DNA of 40,134 nt from Bacteroidales bacterium (lineage in GTDB: Bacteria; Bacteroidota; Bacteroidia; Bacteroidales; Lentimicrobiaceae): contig JALHHH010000015.1 in NCBI GenBank assembly GCA_022837485.1, positions 18,220-58,353 on the forward strand, in the 5' to 3' direction. Under the pieces are notes generated by a model. That model was not told the DNA's origin, did no database searches, and saw nothing but the letters and a program-made list of their open reading frames with translations. Positions 31,598 through 39,753 of this stretch are shown here, one piece after another (position 1 is the first letter of the stretch; the number at the start of each line of letters is the position of its first letter). Made by a program: the position numbers and the translations under genes.

Positions 31598-32638
31598 TTA
31601 CAGCTGATCGAGCCTGTTTAATCCCCGGATCGCTTTATCGTCGTTGGTTTTCATCCGCAAAACGCGTTCATAATCGCTTCTGGCGGAAGAAACATTCCCC
31701 ATAAGTTCATGCGCATATCCACGGTTGTACCACGCATCGGCATAATCGGGATCAAGTTCAATTGCTTTACTGAAAGCTTCAACTGCTTCCGGATACATCT
31801 CTTTAAAGACCAGGAATACGTATCCCTTGTTGTAGTGTGCAAACGTGAATGATGGGTCAACCATGAGTATCTCTTCATAAACGGCCAAAGCCTTGTCGGG
31901 ATCTTCGTTATCCTGGTAAAACATCCCGAGGATATACAGAGGGTCAGGACTGCCGGGTTTAACGCGGGCTGCATTTCTCAGATAGTCGATTGCAAGCCGG
32001 TTTTTACGGATCGACATAAGAATACCGAGCTGTTTCAGCGCATCGTAATGATCCTGATTCTTAGCAACTGCCATCTGATAGCTGTCGATGGCCTTCAGGG
32101 TATCGCCCATTTCCTCATTGGCAAGTCCACTGATAAAAAAGGCTTCGGCATTATCGGGATCTTTGCGCAAACCTTCACGCAATGCATTGAATGTTTGCTT
32201 ATAATCGCTCATGGTAAGATACAGCCGAGCCATCATCACATCGTATTTCCCTGCCTTCGGATTCAACTCAACGGCTTTTTTGAGAGCATCGAGGGAGCGC
32301 TGCATTTTGCCGGTATACATATATACATCCGACAGTCCGGCGTATACTTCCGGATCGTTTTCGTTGAGCGAAAGTGCTTTGTTAACATCCTGAAGGGCTT
32401 CATTTTCCATGCCGCTGCGGGCAAAAAAGCGTGCCCGTTCCAGATAAGCCGGTATGCCCGAAGGATTAGCTTCAACAAGAGCATTCAGACGTGCGAGTTC
32501 ATCGGCAATGGTATCGGTGGCTTCCACAGCGGTTACTTTGGAAGATTTACGATTCTCACCGCATGAAATCATTATCAGAATCAGGACAACGGCTATTATT
32601 GGAAGAAGCAGGATGCGTCCGGCGGTAGTTCTGGCCAT
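31598..32638 (-). CDS. Lipoprotein with TPR repeats
   Basis: The 346-residue protein starts with a lipoprotein signal (ILLLPIIAVVLILIMISC), where Cys26 is the probable lipidation site. The rest consists of about seven tetratricopeptide repeats, for example AYLERARFFARSGMENEA, AYAHELMG-like blocks and FAHYNKGYVFLVFKEMYPEA. These form a helical scaffold for protein binding. It is most likely at the outer membrane's inner leaflet or facing the periplasm. A TACCTTTG box sits 24 bp upstream on the minus strand, right within the recA terminator. The partner is unknown. Confidence 0.87.
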   Translation of the reverse strand: MARTTAGRILLLPIIAVVLILIMISCGENRKSSKVTAVEATDTIADELARLNALVEANPSGIPAYLERARFFARSGMENEALQDVNKALSLNENDPEVYAGLSDVYMYTGKMQRSLDALKKAVELNPKAGKYDVMMARLYLTMSDYKQTFNALREGLRKDPDNAEAFFISGLANEEMGDTLKAIDSYQMAVAKNQDHYDALKQLGILMSIRKNRLAIDYLRNAARVKPGSPDPLYILGMFYQDNEDPDKALAVYEEILMVDPSFTFAHYNKGYVFLVFKEMYPEAVEAFSKAIELDPDYADAWYNRGYAHELMGNVSSARSDYERVLRMKTNDDKAIRGLNRLDQL

Positions 32639-32661
32639 AGGTTATCGTTTGTATTTATCAG

Positions 32662-32669
32662 CAAAGGTA
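32662..32669 (-). promoter_or_regulatory. Bacteroidota -7 box (TACCTTTG, minus) for the TPR lipoprotein
   Basis: CAAAGGTA on the plus strand gives TACCTTTG on the minus strand, 24 bp upstream of the start. It adjoins the T run of the recA terminator. Confidence 0.55.
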
Positions 32670-32705
32670 AAAAAAACAGCCCTTACGGGGAGGCCGCAGG
32701 GCTGT
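32670..32705 (-). terminator. Rho-independent terminator of recA
   Basis: Arms ACAGCCCT (32676-32683) and AGGGCTGT (32698-32705) pair perfectly over 8 bp. On the minus strand the stem is followed by a T run (A run at 32669-32675). It is 25 bp after the recA stop. Confidence 0.9.
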
Positions 32706-32729
32706 AGATTAAGAAATAAGCGTTTTTAA

Positions 32730-33746
32730 TTATCTGTCTGTTTTGTTCAGTGCTTCTCGAACCAGTGTTTCAAGTTCATCGGAGAGCTCAGGATTATCAA
32801 TCAGAAGCTTCTTAACGGCATCACGGCCCTGGCCGAGCTTGGTTTCTCCATAGCTAAACCATGAACCACTCTTTTTGATGATGTTATTATCCACGCCAAG
32901 GTCAACAATTTCCCCGGCTTTTGAGATTCCTTCACCAAAAATGATATCAAACTCGGCCTGGCGGAACGGCGGTGCTACTTTGTTTTTAACAACTTTAACC
33001 CTGACTCTGTTACCGACAGCAGATTCGTTGTCTTTAATCTGTGTAACCCTTCGGATATCAAGCCTGATGGATGCATAAAACTTGAGAGCATTACCACCGG
33101 TTGTGGTTTCGGGATTGCCAAACATCACCCCGATCTTTTCGCGGAGCTGGTTGATAAAGATACAGCAGCAACCGGTTTTGCTGATGGTAGAGGTAAGCTT
33201 ACGAAGTGCCTGCGACATAAGCCTGGCCTGCAGACCTACCTTTGAATCTCCCATCTCGCCTTCAATTTCACTTCTGGGTGTAAGTGCGGCAACCGAGTCA
33301 ATAACAATAATATCAATGGCACCCGAACGAATCAGGTTTTCGGTAATTTCAAGCGCCTGCTCTCCGTTATCGGGCTGGGATACAAGGAGATCGTCGATGT
33401 TAACACCCAGCTTGCCGGCATAATAACGGTCAAATGCATGCTCAGCATCGATAAATGCTGCGATGCCTCCCTGACGCTGACATTCGGCAACGGCGTGAAG
33501 AGCCAGGGTTGTCTTTCCCGATGATTCCGGCCCGTAGATCTCCACGACCCTTCCCTTGGGAAGTCCGTTGACACCCAATGCGGCATCAAGAGATATGGAT
33601 CCTGTCGAAATACTTGGCATCTCCTCAACGGGAGCATCGCCTAATTTCATTATGGTACCCTTTCCGTAAGACTTTTCGATTTTGTCGAGTGTAAGCTGTA
33701 GTGCTTTTAGTTTTTCGAGGTTGGCTTCCTTCTGGTCTTTACTCAT
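32730..33746 (-). CDS. recA: Recombinase RecA
   Basis: ATP-dependent strand-exchange protein and SOS co-protease. The 338 residues contain Walker A GPESSGKTT (72-80) and the conserved stretches SSGKTTLALHAVAECQ, AAFIDAEHAFD, VDSVAALTPRSEIEGEMG (in part), FINQLREKIGVMFGNPETTTGG and the L2 loop region. The start at 33746 (MSKDQKEANLEK) is standard. It has its own minus-strand -7 box and a good terminator. bcp lies 130 bp upstream in the same direction. Confidence 0.98.
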   Translation of the reverse strand: MSKDQKEANLEKLKALQLTLDKIEKSYGKGTIMKLGDAPVEEMPSISTGSISLDAALGVNGLPKGRVVEIYGPESSGKTTLALHAVAECQRQGGIAAFIDAEHAFDRYYAGKLGVNIDDLLVSQPDNGEQALEITENLIRSGAIDIIVIDSVAALTPRSEIEGEMGDSKVGLQARLMSQALRKLTSTISKTGCCCIFINQLREKIGVMFGNPETTTGGNALKFYASIRLDIRRVTQIKDNESAVGNRVRVKVVKNKVAPPFRQAEFDIIFGEGISKAGEIVDLGVDNNIIKKSGSWFSYGETKLGQGRDAVKKLLIDNPELSDELETLVREALNKTDR

Positions 33747-33794
33747 TTTGATAAGGTGTTACAGGATTAATTAGATGGATTGATTAATAATGCT

Positions 33795-33802
33795 CAAAGG
33801 TA
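33795..33802 (-). promoter_or_regulatory. Bacteroidota -7 box (TACCTTTG, minus) for recA
   Basis: CAAAGGTA on the plus strand gives TACCTTTG on the minus strand, 49 bp upstream of recA. I saw no convincing SOS operator beside it. Confidence 0.55.
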
Positions 33803-33875
33803 ATCAAACTTCACAGACCGTAAAAATGCCGTGATTTTTTTTATTCACCATTTTGCACCCTTTTCGTGAAGCCTA

Positions 33876-34331
33876 TTAGTCCTTTAAAACCTGAGAAGCA
33901 TGGTTCTTTGTGTCCACCTTTTCAATTATTTCTTCAATAACACCCTGATCATCAATAATAAAGGTTGTACGGATTACGCCGTCGTATTCGCGTCCCATAA
34001 ACTTCTTGCGCCCCCAGACACCATAATCGTTCAGAATTTTCTTTTCGGTATCGGCAATCAGCGGGAAGGGCAACTCAAATTTATCGGCAAACTTACGGTG
34101 TGATGCCTCGCTGTCGGGACTTACACCCACCACTTTGTAGCCGTGCGACAGCATCCGGTCGTAGTTGTCACGCAAACTGCAGGCTTCAGCCGTACATCCC
34201 GGAGTGTTGTCTTTCGGATAAAAATACAGCACAACCTTATAACCTTTAAAGGAAGCAAGTTCAACCCTGTTTCCCGACTGATCGATACCACTGAACAACG
34301 GAGCTTTATCTCCGGCTTTTAAATGACTCAT
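33876..34331 (-). CDS. bcp: Thioredoxin-dependent thiol peroxidase (Bcp/PrxQ)
   Basis: A 151-residue peroxiredoxin Q. The peroxidatic Cys lies in DNTPGCTAEACSLRD and the resolving Cys five residues later, the pattern of E. coli Bcp. Also visible are VELASFKGYKVVLYFYPKD, the start of the thioredoxin fold, and TTFIIDDQG. I chose the ATG at 34331 (MSHLKAGDKAP). The frame extends to 34391, but this region contains a TAAATTTG promoter box, which the longer start would translate. It precedes recA by 130 bp on the same strand. Confidence 0.93.
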   Translation of the reverse strand: MSHLKAGDKAPLFSGIDQSGNRVELASFKGYKVVLYFYPKDNTPGCTAEACSLRDNYDRMLSHGYKVVGVSPDSEASHRKFADKFELPFPLIADTEKKILNDYGVWGRKKFMGREYDGVIRTTFIIDDQGVIEEIIEKVDTKNHASQVLKD

Positions 34332-34357
34332 GACGATTTTGTTTAAAGATTTACGTG

Positions 34358-34365
34358 CAAATTTA
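34358..34365 (-). promoter_or_regulatory. Bacteroidota -7 box (TAAATTTG, minus) for bcp
   Basis: CAAATTTA on the plus strand gives TAAATTTG on the minus strand, 27 bp upstream of the ATG at 34331. It supports the short start. Confidence 0.55.
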
Positions 34366-34563
34366 AACTCAAGTCCGGCATTAAGGTTCAATTCCTTTTT
34401 AAATAAATGTTTGAATTGGATCCGAATAGGCCTGCTGTGCCATGATCTGTTACCCCTGCGAAGATATTTTCTTAGTAGCTGTTCACAATAATGAATTATA
34501 AGTAAATTCAGGACTTAAAACTTTGAAAACGGGCGGCATCATTTATTTAAACCGCATAATGCC

Positions 34564-34571
34564 TATCTTTG
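34564..34571 (+). promoter_or_regulatory. Bacteroidota -7 box (TATCTTTG) for guaB
   Basis: TATCTTTG lies 22 bp before the ATG at 34594, which gives a short leader. Confidence 0.6.
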
Positions 34572-34593
34572 CGGTGTTCTTAACCCAAAAGCG

Positions 34594-36096
34594 ATGGCAC
34601 AAATAATCAACGATATTTCACGGACATTCAATGAATATTTGCTGATTCCGGGTCTTACCGGAAAGGACTGCACCCCGGGAAAAATTAACCTGAAAGCGCC
34701 GCTCGTAAAATTTAAAAAAGGCGAAAAGCCTGAACTCAGCCTAAACATTCCTTTCGTTTCAGCCATCATGCAGTCGGTTTCCGATTCAAACATGGCCATT
34801 GCCCTGGCTAGAAACGGAGGTCTATCCTTTATCTTTGGCTCTCAACCCATTGAAGAGCAGGCAGAGATGGTCCGGAAAGTGAAGAAATTTAAGGCAGGCT
34901 TTGTTGTTAGCGATGCCAATTTAACCCCGGATCATACTCTTAAAGACATCTTTGAGCTTAAGGTAAAGACCGGATTTTCTACCATTGCCGTTACCCACGA
35001 CGGCACTTCCACCGGCATACTGCTGGGCATGGTTACCAGCAGGGACTACCGTCCGGGCCGTGAAAGCCCCGACAAAAAAGTGAAAGACCTGATGACGCCA
35101 TTCTCCAAATTGATAACGGGAAAAATCGGAATTACCCTCGACGAAGCCAACGACATCATTTGGGATCATAAAATCAATACACTGCCTGTAATCGATGAAA
35201 ATCAGCGCATGCGGTATTTTGTTTTCCGGAAAGACTACGACAACCATCTCGACAATCCCAACGAGCTTGTGGATGACCACAAACGTTTGCTGACCGGCGC
35301 CGGGATCAACACCCGTGATTATACGGAACGTATCCCAAGGCTGGTAGAAGCCGGAGCGGATGTCCTTTGCATAGACTCTTCCGACGGCTTCTCGGAATGG
35401 CAAAAAGAAACCATTGCTTTTGTCAGGGAAAAATACGGAGATTCCGTAAAAATCGGTGCAGGTAACATTGTTGACAAAGACGGATTTTACTACCTGGCCG
35501 ATGCCGGTGCGGATTTCATCAAAGTTGGCATTGGCGGGGGCTCCATCTGCATCACCCGCGAACAAAAAGGAATCGGACGAGGACAGGCCACATCACTTAT
35601 CGAAGTGGCCGCCGCCCGTGACGAATATTATGAGCGCACCGGAGTCTACATCCCGATATGCTCCGACGGAGGCATCGTTCAGGATTATCATATGGTGCTG
35701 GCCCTGGCCATGGGAGCCGACTTTCTGATGATGGGCAGATATTTTGCCCGTTTCGACGAAAGTCCGACCAAAAAATTGCTGGTAAACGGCAATTACGTTA
35801 AAGAATACTGGGGCGAAGGCTCAAACAGGGCAAGAAACTGGCAGCGTTACGACATGGGAGGTCAATCCAATCTTAAGTTCGAGGAAGGCGTTGACAGCTT
35901 TGTACCCTATGCCGGAAAGCTCAAAGACAATCTGGATGTTACACTGGGGAAAATAAAATCGACTATGTGCAGCTGCGGAGCGCTTTCGCTGAATGAACTC
36001 AAAGAGAATGCCCGGATTACCATGGTATCATCCACCAGTATCATCGAGGGCGGAGCACACGACGTTATTCTTAAAGAGACAAAACGCGACGACTAA
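34594..36096 (+). CDS. guaB: IMP dehydrogenase, divergent form
   Basis: Converts IMP to XMP, the first committed step to GMP. The 500 residues contain an N-terminal barrel part (IPFVSAIMQSVSDSNMAIA, ARNGGLSFIFGSQP), a CBS pair around residues 113-212, DVLCIDSSDGFSEWQ, and the catalytic loop VGIGGGSICITRE with Cys319. The C-terminal flap is KEYWGEGSNRARNW with RYD. These elements fit IMPDH, but the sequence differs from the common bacterial GuaB (the Cys loop is GIGPGSICTTR there). It therefore belongs to a variant branch, or is a second copy in a genome that also has the standard enzyme. It is convergent with nth, with 18 bp between stops. Confidence 0.87.
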   Translation: MAQIINDISRTFNEYLLIPGLTGKDCTPGKINLKAPLVKFKKGEKPELSLNIPFVSAIMQSVSDSNMAIALARNGGLSFIFGSQPIEEQAEMVRKVKKFKAGFVVSDANLTPDHTLKDIFELKVKTGFSTIAVTHDGTSTGILLGMVTSRDYRPGRESPDKKVKDLMTPFSKLITGKIGITLDEANDIIWDHKINTLPVIDENQRMRYFVFRKDYDNHLDNPNELVDDHKRLLTGAGINTRDYTERIPRLVEAGADVLCIDSSDGFSEWQKETIAFVREKYGDSVKIGAGNIVDKDGFYYLADAGADFIKVGIGGGSICITREQKGIGRGQATSLIEVAAARDEYYERTGVYIPICSDGGIVQDYHMVLALAMGADFLMMGRYFARFDESPTKKLLVNGNYVKEYWGEGSNRARNWQRYDMGGQSNLKFEEGVDSFVPYAGKLKDNLDVTLGKIKSTMCSCGALSLNELKENARITMVSSTSIIEGGAHDVILKETKRDD

Positions 36097-36114
36097 ACCG
36101 TTGACCGCGAATTT

Positions 36115-36777
36115 CTAACGTCCTTTATCACCGGCTTTTCTGCTCTGCGCAGCAAAATATTTGCATAGGTGCCGTATCCCGCATTCCGAACACCCGGGTT
36201 TCCTTGCAAGGCATACATACCGGCCGTGCAAAATAAGCCAGTGATGAGCAATTGCAAGCTTTGATTCAGGAATGAACTTAACCAGCTGTCTTTCCGTTTC
36301 AAGCGGATTTTTGGCACGGAACGTCAGACCAATACGTGCCGAAACCCGGTGTACATGCGTGTCAACAGCCAGAGCGGGCAGATCAAATGCAACCGATGCG
36401 ATTACATTGGCCGTCTTTCGCCCTACCCCCGGCAACCGTTGCAGCATCCCGACATCTCCGGGCACAATCCCGCCAAAGTCATTCACGAGCATGCGAGCCA
36501 TACCCGCAAGGTGTTTTGCCTTGTTGTTGGGATAAGAACACGAACGGATCAGCTCAAAAATATCTTCAACTTCAGCAGCTGCCAGAGATTGGGCATCGGG
36601 AAACCGGCGAAAAAAAGGCGGGGTGATTATATTCACCCGTTTATCGGTGCATTGAGCCGAAAGAATCACGGCTACAATTAATTCGTAAGGATTTTGGTAA
36701 TGCAATTCCGTTTCGGCAACAGGCATATTCTCTTCAAACCAGGAAATTACCGATTTGAAACGTTCGGCTTTAGTCAT
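36115..36777 (-). CDS. nth: Endonuclease III (Fe-S DNA glycosylase/AP lyase)
   Basis: Removes oxidised pyrimidines and cleaves the abasic site. The 220 residues contain the helix-hairpin-helix LPGVGRKTANV with its catalytic Lys, the catalytic Asp in VDTHVHRVS, and the Fe-S cluster C-x6-C-x2-C-x5-C (CLARKPGCSECGIRHLC). I set the start at 36777 (MTKAERFKS). The longer frame to 36819 begins within 3 bp of the -7 box at 36822-36829, which is not compatible with a leader. It is convergent with guaB. Confidence 0.96.
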   Translation of the reverse strand: MTKAERFKSVISWFEENMPVAETELHYQNPYELIVAVILSAQCTDKRVNIITPPFFRRFPDAQSLAAAEVEDIFELIRSCSYPNNKAKHLAGMARMLVNDFGGIVPGDVGMLQRLPGVGRKTANVIASVAFDLPALAVDTHVHRVSARIGLTFRAKNPLETERQLVKFIPESKLAIAHHWLILHGRYVCLARKPGCSECGIRHLCKYFAAQSRKAGDKGR

Positions 36778-36821
36778 TGATGCGGAGTATTTGATTTCTT
36801 TTCTCTTCTGCGGATACACTA

Positions 36822-36829
36822 CAAATTTA
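36822..36829 (-). promoter_or_regulatory. Bacteroidota -7 box (TAAATTTG, minus) for nth
   Basis: CAAATTTA on the plus strand gives TAAATTTG on the minus strand, 45 bp upstream of the start chosen for nth. Confidence 0.55.
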
Positions 36830-36976
36830 GACTAATTTGAACAACCGGTAACGGGAAATTTAAGTCGAAAATCCATGACCGCAGATCAATAAATAATTCT
36901 GTGGCTTTCCTGAAAAACACTACTTTTAAACGAAATTTGATTAGAACCGATCGAAAAGCAATAATTATCAGGAACT

Positions 36977-38191
36977 ATGAAACATTATTCAACCCTGACC
37001 CTGATTCTGGTATTGATAGTCAATATTTTAAGCGCACAGCCAACGCAAATTGCATCAACACCGCCCATGGGATGGAACAGCTGGAATTTGTTTGAGGACG
37101 AAATAAGCGAATCCATTATAAAAGAAATTGCCGACGCAATGGTTATCAGCGGCATGCGCGATGCAGGGTATTCCTATATTATAATTGACGATCACTGGGT
37201 TGGCGGTCGCGACAGAAAAAACCAATTGTTCCCTGACCCGCAAAGATTTCCGGGAGGAATAAAAGCCCTGGCCGATTACGTACATGAAAGGGGACTGATG
37301 CTGGGCATCTACTCCAATGCTGCGGACCTGACATGCGGAGGCGTTACGGGGAGCCTTCATTTTGAAGAGCTTGATGCTTCAACGTTCGCATCCTGGGGTA
37401 TTGATTATCTGAAGTATGACTACTGCAACGCACCCACCGACCGTGTTACTGCTTTTGAACGGTACAGCAGGATGGGCGAAGCGCTGCAGAAAACCGGAAG
37501 ACCAATCGTTTATGCAATATGCGAATGGGGTCAGCGCCAGCCCTGGCTGTGGGCCAAAGCTGCCGGCGGACACCTCTGGCGAACGACCTACGATTCACGC
37601 GACACCTGGGAAACCGGAGATAAGTTTTTCATGGGAACAATCGATATTTTTGATCTGAATGAACCATTGGCACAGTATGGAGGTCCGGGCGGATGGAACG
37701 ATCCGGACATGCTAATGGCAGGATTATATGGAAAAGGAAAATCCTCCTCTGCAAACGGAGCCTATAGCGGATGTACTTTAACCGAGTACCGCACTCAGTT
37801 TGTGCTGTGGGCTATGATGGCTGCACCACTGATCGTTAACGCCGACATACGCAAGCTCGACCCCGCCACTGCAGAAATACTTCTGGATAAGGATATTCTG
37901 GCTATAGCGATGGATTCACTGGGAATGGCCGGAAAAACCGTTTATCGCTCCGGCGAAATTCAGGTACTTATCCGGAATTTGCAGGAAAATGAAATAGCCG
38001 TATGTATATTTAACAGAGGAAGCAAAGAAACTTCCTATCAGCTAAACCTGAGAAAAGATCTTGGACTGGCCGACTCCTGCCATATCCGGAATATAAATCG
38101 GAAAACCAGTGAAGGAATTGCACCACAAGTCTCAGGCACCCTGCAAAGCCACGATTGTGCCGTTTATCGGCTGAAACCTTGCGATAATTAA
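36977..38191 (+). CDS. Secreted GH27 alpha-galactosidase
   Basis: Hydrolyses terminal alpha-galactosides. The 404 residues have a signal peptide (residues 1-20, ending NILSAQ), the family opening TPPMGWNSWN (28-37), and the probable nucleophile Asp148 in YLKYDYC. The probable acid/base is Asp206 in LWRTTYDSRDTW, aligned to the RNFAD-type motif of human alpha-galactosidase A. GGPGGWNDPDML (235-246) is also diagnostic. A C-terminal beta domain follows. The signal peptide places it in the periplasm or outside. It is not within a PUL here (no SusC/SusD neighbour); the gene stands alone. Confidence 0.95.
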   Translation: MKHYSTLTLILVLIVNILSAQPTQIASTPPMGWNSWNLFEDEISESIIKEIADAMVISGMRDAGYSYIIIDDHWVGGRDRKNQLFPDPQRFPGGIKALADYVHERGLMLGIYSNAADLTCGGVTGSLHFEELDASTFASWGIDYLKYDYCNAPTDRVTAFERYSRMGEALQKTGRPIVYAICEWGQRQPWLWAKAAGGHLWRTTYDSRDTWETGDKFFMGTIDIFDLNEPLAQYGGPGGWNDPDMLMAGLYGKGKSSSANGAYSGCTLTEYRTQFVLWAMMAAPLIVNADIRKLDPATAEILLDKDILAIAMDSLGMAGKTVYRSGEIQVLIRNLQENEIAVCIFNRGSKETSYQLNLRKDLGLADSCHIRNINRKTSEGIAPQVSGTLQSHDCAVYRLKPCDN

Positions 38192-38207
38192 GAAATACAC
38201 TTCAGGA

Positions 38208-38406
38208 TTAAAAGCAAATATCCGGGGCAGGAACATCTGGTGTAAACCCACCCCGGTATTTATTTATTTCCCGCAGAGCAAAAGTCACTGCTGCGAGGCG
38301 TTCGTTGATTTCTCCATCCGGAATCTCAGCTTCAATGGTCAAGCGGCCCGCCTGTGTGCAGAAATCAAATCGTATGTGCTGAAAACCGTTATTTGTTCAT
38401 TTTCAT
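38208..38406 (-). pseudogene. Possible broken small gene on the minus strand
   Basis: The minus strand is open for 62 codons from 38396 to the TAA at 38208-38210. It reads as plausible protein: RFDFCTQAGRLTIEAEIPDG, AAVTFALREINKYRGGF and a final DVPAPDICF. It lacks a start, but an ATG at 38406 is just upstream in a frame off by one. Removing one A near 38396-38398 would fuse MKM to TNNGFQHIRFD, giving a product of about 65 residues. I do not recognise the family. The remainder of the 471-bp gap (38411-38662) shows a near-palindrome at 38616-38637 and nothing else I can support. Confidence 0.45.
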
Positions 38407-38662
38407 ACTCAGTTCAGTAAAAGAATACCATATTGAACATAATTTAAGATAGGTCAGGGACTTTAAGTTCTTCTTTCACGGACAATCCTCTGAAATTAAA
38501 CTGGATTATTGCCTTATGAAATGAATGTATTTATAATGAATTTTCAGCACACGGCCCCTGCCGGTTGCATGCATTTCTGAACTGTATAAATACTAAATTA
38601 CAATTATTGGTAGCCCTGTCAGCAGATCTGCCGGCAGTGGCAATCGCACATGAAAAGGCAGA

Positions 38663-39724
38663 CTATTTTACACGCATCAGCCCAAACAACCTGAACATCC
38701 ATCCCGGAAGCGGCCCCGGCTTGCGTTTGGTAAGGTCGAGTGACCATCCAAGCTTTTTAATCAAAGGAATTTTGTGGGTTTCCACAAATTCTATCAGGGT
38801 TCCTTCGGGAGCCTGAATGTAGCTGAAGCTGCCTGCCGCCTCACCCATATCAAAGGTATCCATATCACGTGCGCTGTCAACCGTAAACGGAAAACCGGCA
38901 CTTTTCACCTCATCGCGAAGTTCGTCCATTCCATTGATGTCGTAGCAGAGATGAATAAAACCGGGATCGCCCCATAGGCGGTCTTCGAAGATGTTGCGGG
39001 GTGTGCGGTCCATGGCCTGATAAAGCTCTATGCAACTCGGTCCGAACATAGGGCTGAAGGCTCCGTTATATGCAGCACTGTGCCGCAATAACACCCTGCG
39101 ATACCGTTGTTCTCCCCCGCCAAGTCCCTTCATGTCGCCGAATACACCGGTCTCGTCGTACACTATCCGGTCGTACCCGAGAATTTTCTGATAAACGGGA
39201 AGGCTTTCTGCCACGTCCCTCACACCAACGGATGCTCCGTAAACGCCTCCGTTTACCAGATTTTTCCGGCTGTAAACAAACGATTCGTAACAAACTTCCC
39301 AGATGTTTCCGTATAAATCCCTGAGGTAAAAATGCTCATTACCGGCAGGATCTTCACTTACAGGAGTAAGTACATTCAGTCCCTGTCCCCGGAATTTTTC
39401 ATACGTAAATCCGACATTGTCCGATTTAAGCTTTCCGGCAAAGATCCCCAGGTCGCCGGGCAATATCTCAAAACGGGAGGGAGTGGGCTCTTTACCTGTA
39501 TGCTGCCAGATTTCAAATCCGCCTCCGCCCTGCATATTCAATGCAAGGATGGCATGGCGCGACCGCGGCTCTCCGGCTGTATGCGGAAGCATCAGTTCAG
39601 CCATTGCGGCCTCTTCAAACATTTTTATATCCATACCGAAATATCTCCGGTACCAGTCAAAAGCTTCCCTGATGTCGGTTACCCCAACCCCCAGCTGTTG
39701 TATTCCGTTTATTTGTTTTGGCAT
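38663..39724 (-). CDS. Two-domain VOC-family (glyoxalase/dioxygenase-like) protein
   Basis: The 353 residues contain two vicinal-oxygen-chelate domains. The first starts GIQQLGVGVTDIREAFDWYRR (split here) and includes EHFYLRDLYGNIWEV; the second starts GGVYGASVGVRDVAESLPVY and includes GFIHLCYDING and EGTLIEFVE. Such domains bind a metal by His and Glu residues and can act as isomerases, lyases or dioxygenases. The substrate is unknown. The start at 39724 fits. It lies 29 bp downstream of an SDR gene on the same strand, so the two are probably co-transcribed and may act on the same small-molecule pathway. Confidence 0.87.
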   Translation of the reverse strand: MPKQINGIQQLGVGVTDIREAFDWYRRYFGMDIKMFEEAAMAELMLPHTAGEPRSRHAILALNMQGGGGFEIWQHTGKEPTPSRFEILPGDLGIFAGKLKSDNVGFTYEKFRGQGLNVLTPVSEDPAGNEHFYLRDLYGNIWEVCYESFVYSRKNLVNGGVYGASVGVRDVAESLPVYQKILGYDRIVYDETGVFGDMKGLGGGEQRYRRVLLRHSAAYNGAFSPMFGPSCIELYQAMDRTPRNIFEDRLWGDPGFIHLCYDINGMDELRDEVKSAGFPFTVDSARDMDTFDMGEAAGSFSYIQAPEGTLIEFVETHKIPLIKKLGWSLDLTKRKPGPLPGWMFRLFGLMRVK

Positions 39725-39753
39725 ATCCGCAATTATTACAATTATAAGGGCGC

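Noticed and set aside
34921..35565. 214-codon minus-strand frame within guaB
   Set aside because: It is a shadow of the IMP dehydrogenase reading frame.
38222..38256. Possible terminator of the GH27 gene (CCGGGG ... CCCCGG followed by TATTTATTTATTT)
   Set aside because: The stem is only 6 bp with a 23-nt loop and overlaps the minus-strand coding fragment, so it is too weak to list as a feature.
38616..38637. 22-nt near-palindrome after the VOC gene
   Set aside because: It contains one mismatch and one wobble pair and lacks a T run on the minus strand; no function can be supported.
38565..38816. 83-codon plus-strand frame at the end of the VOC gene
   Set aside because: More than half overlaps the certain VOC gene in antisense, and the rest has no coding character.
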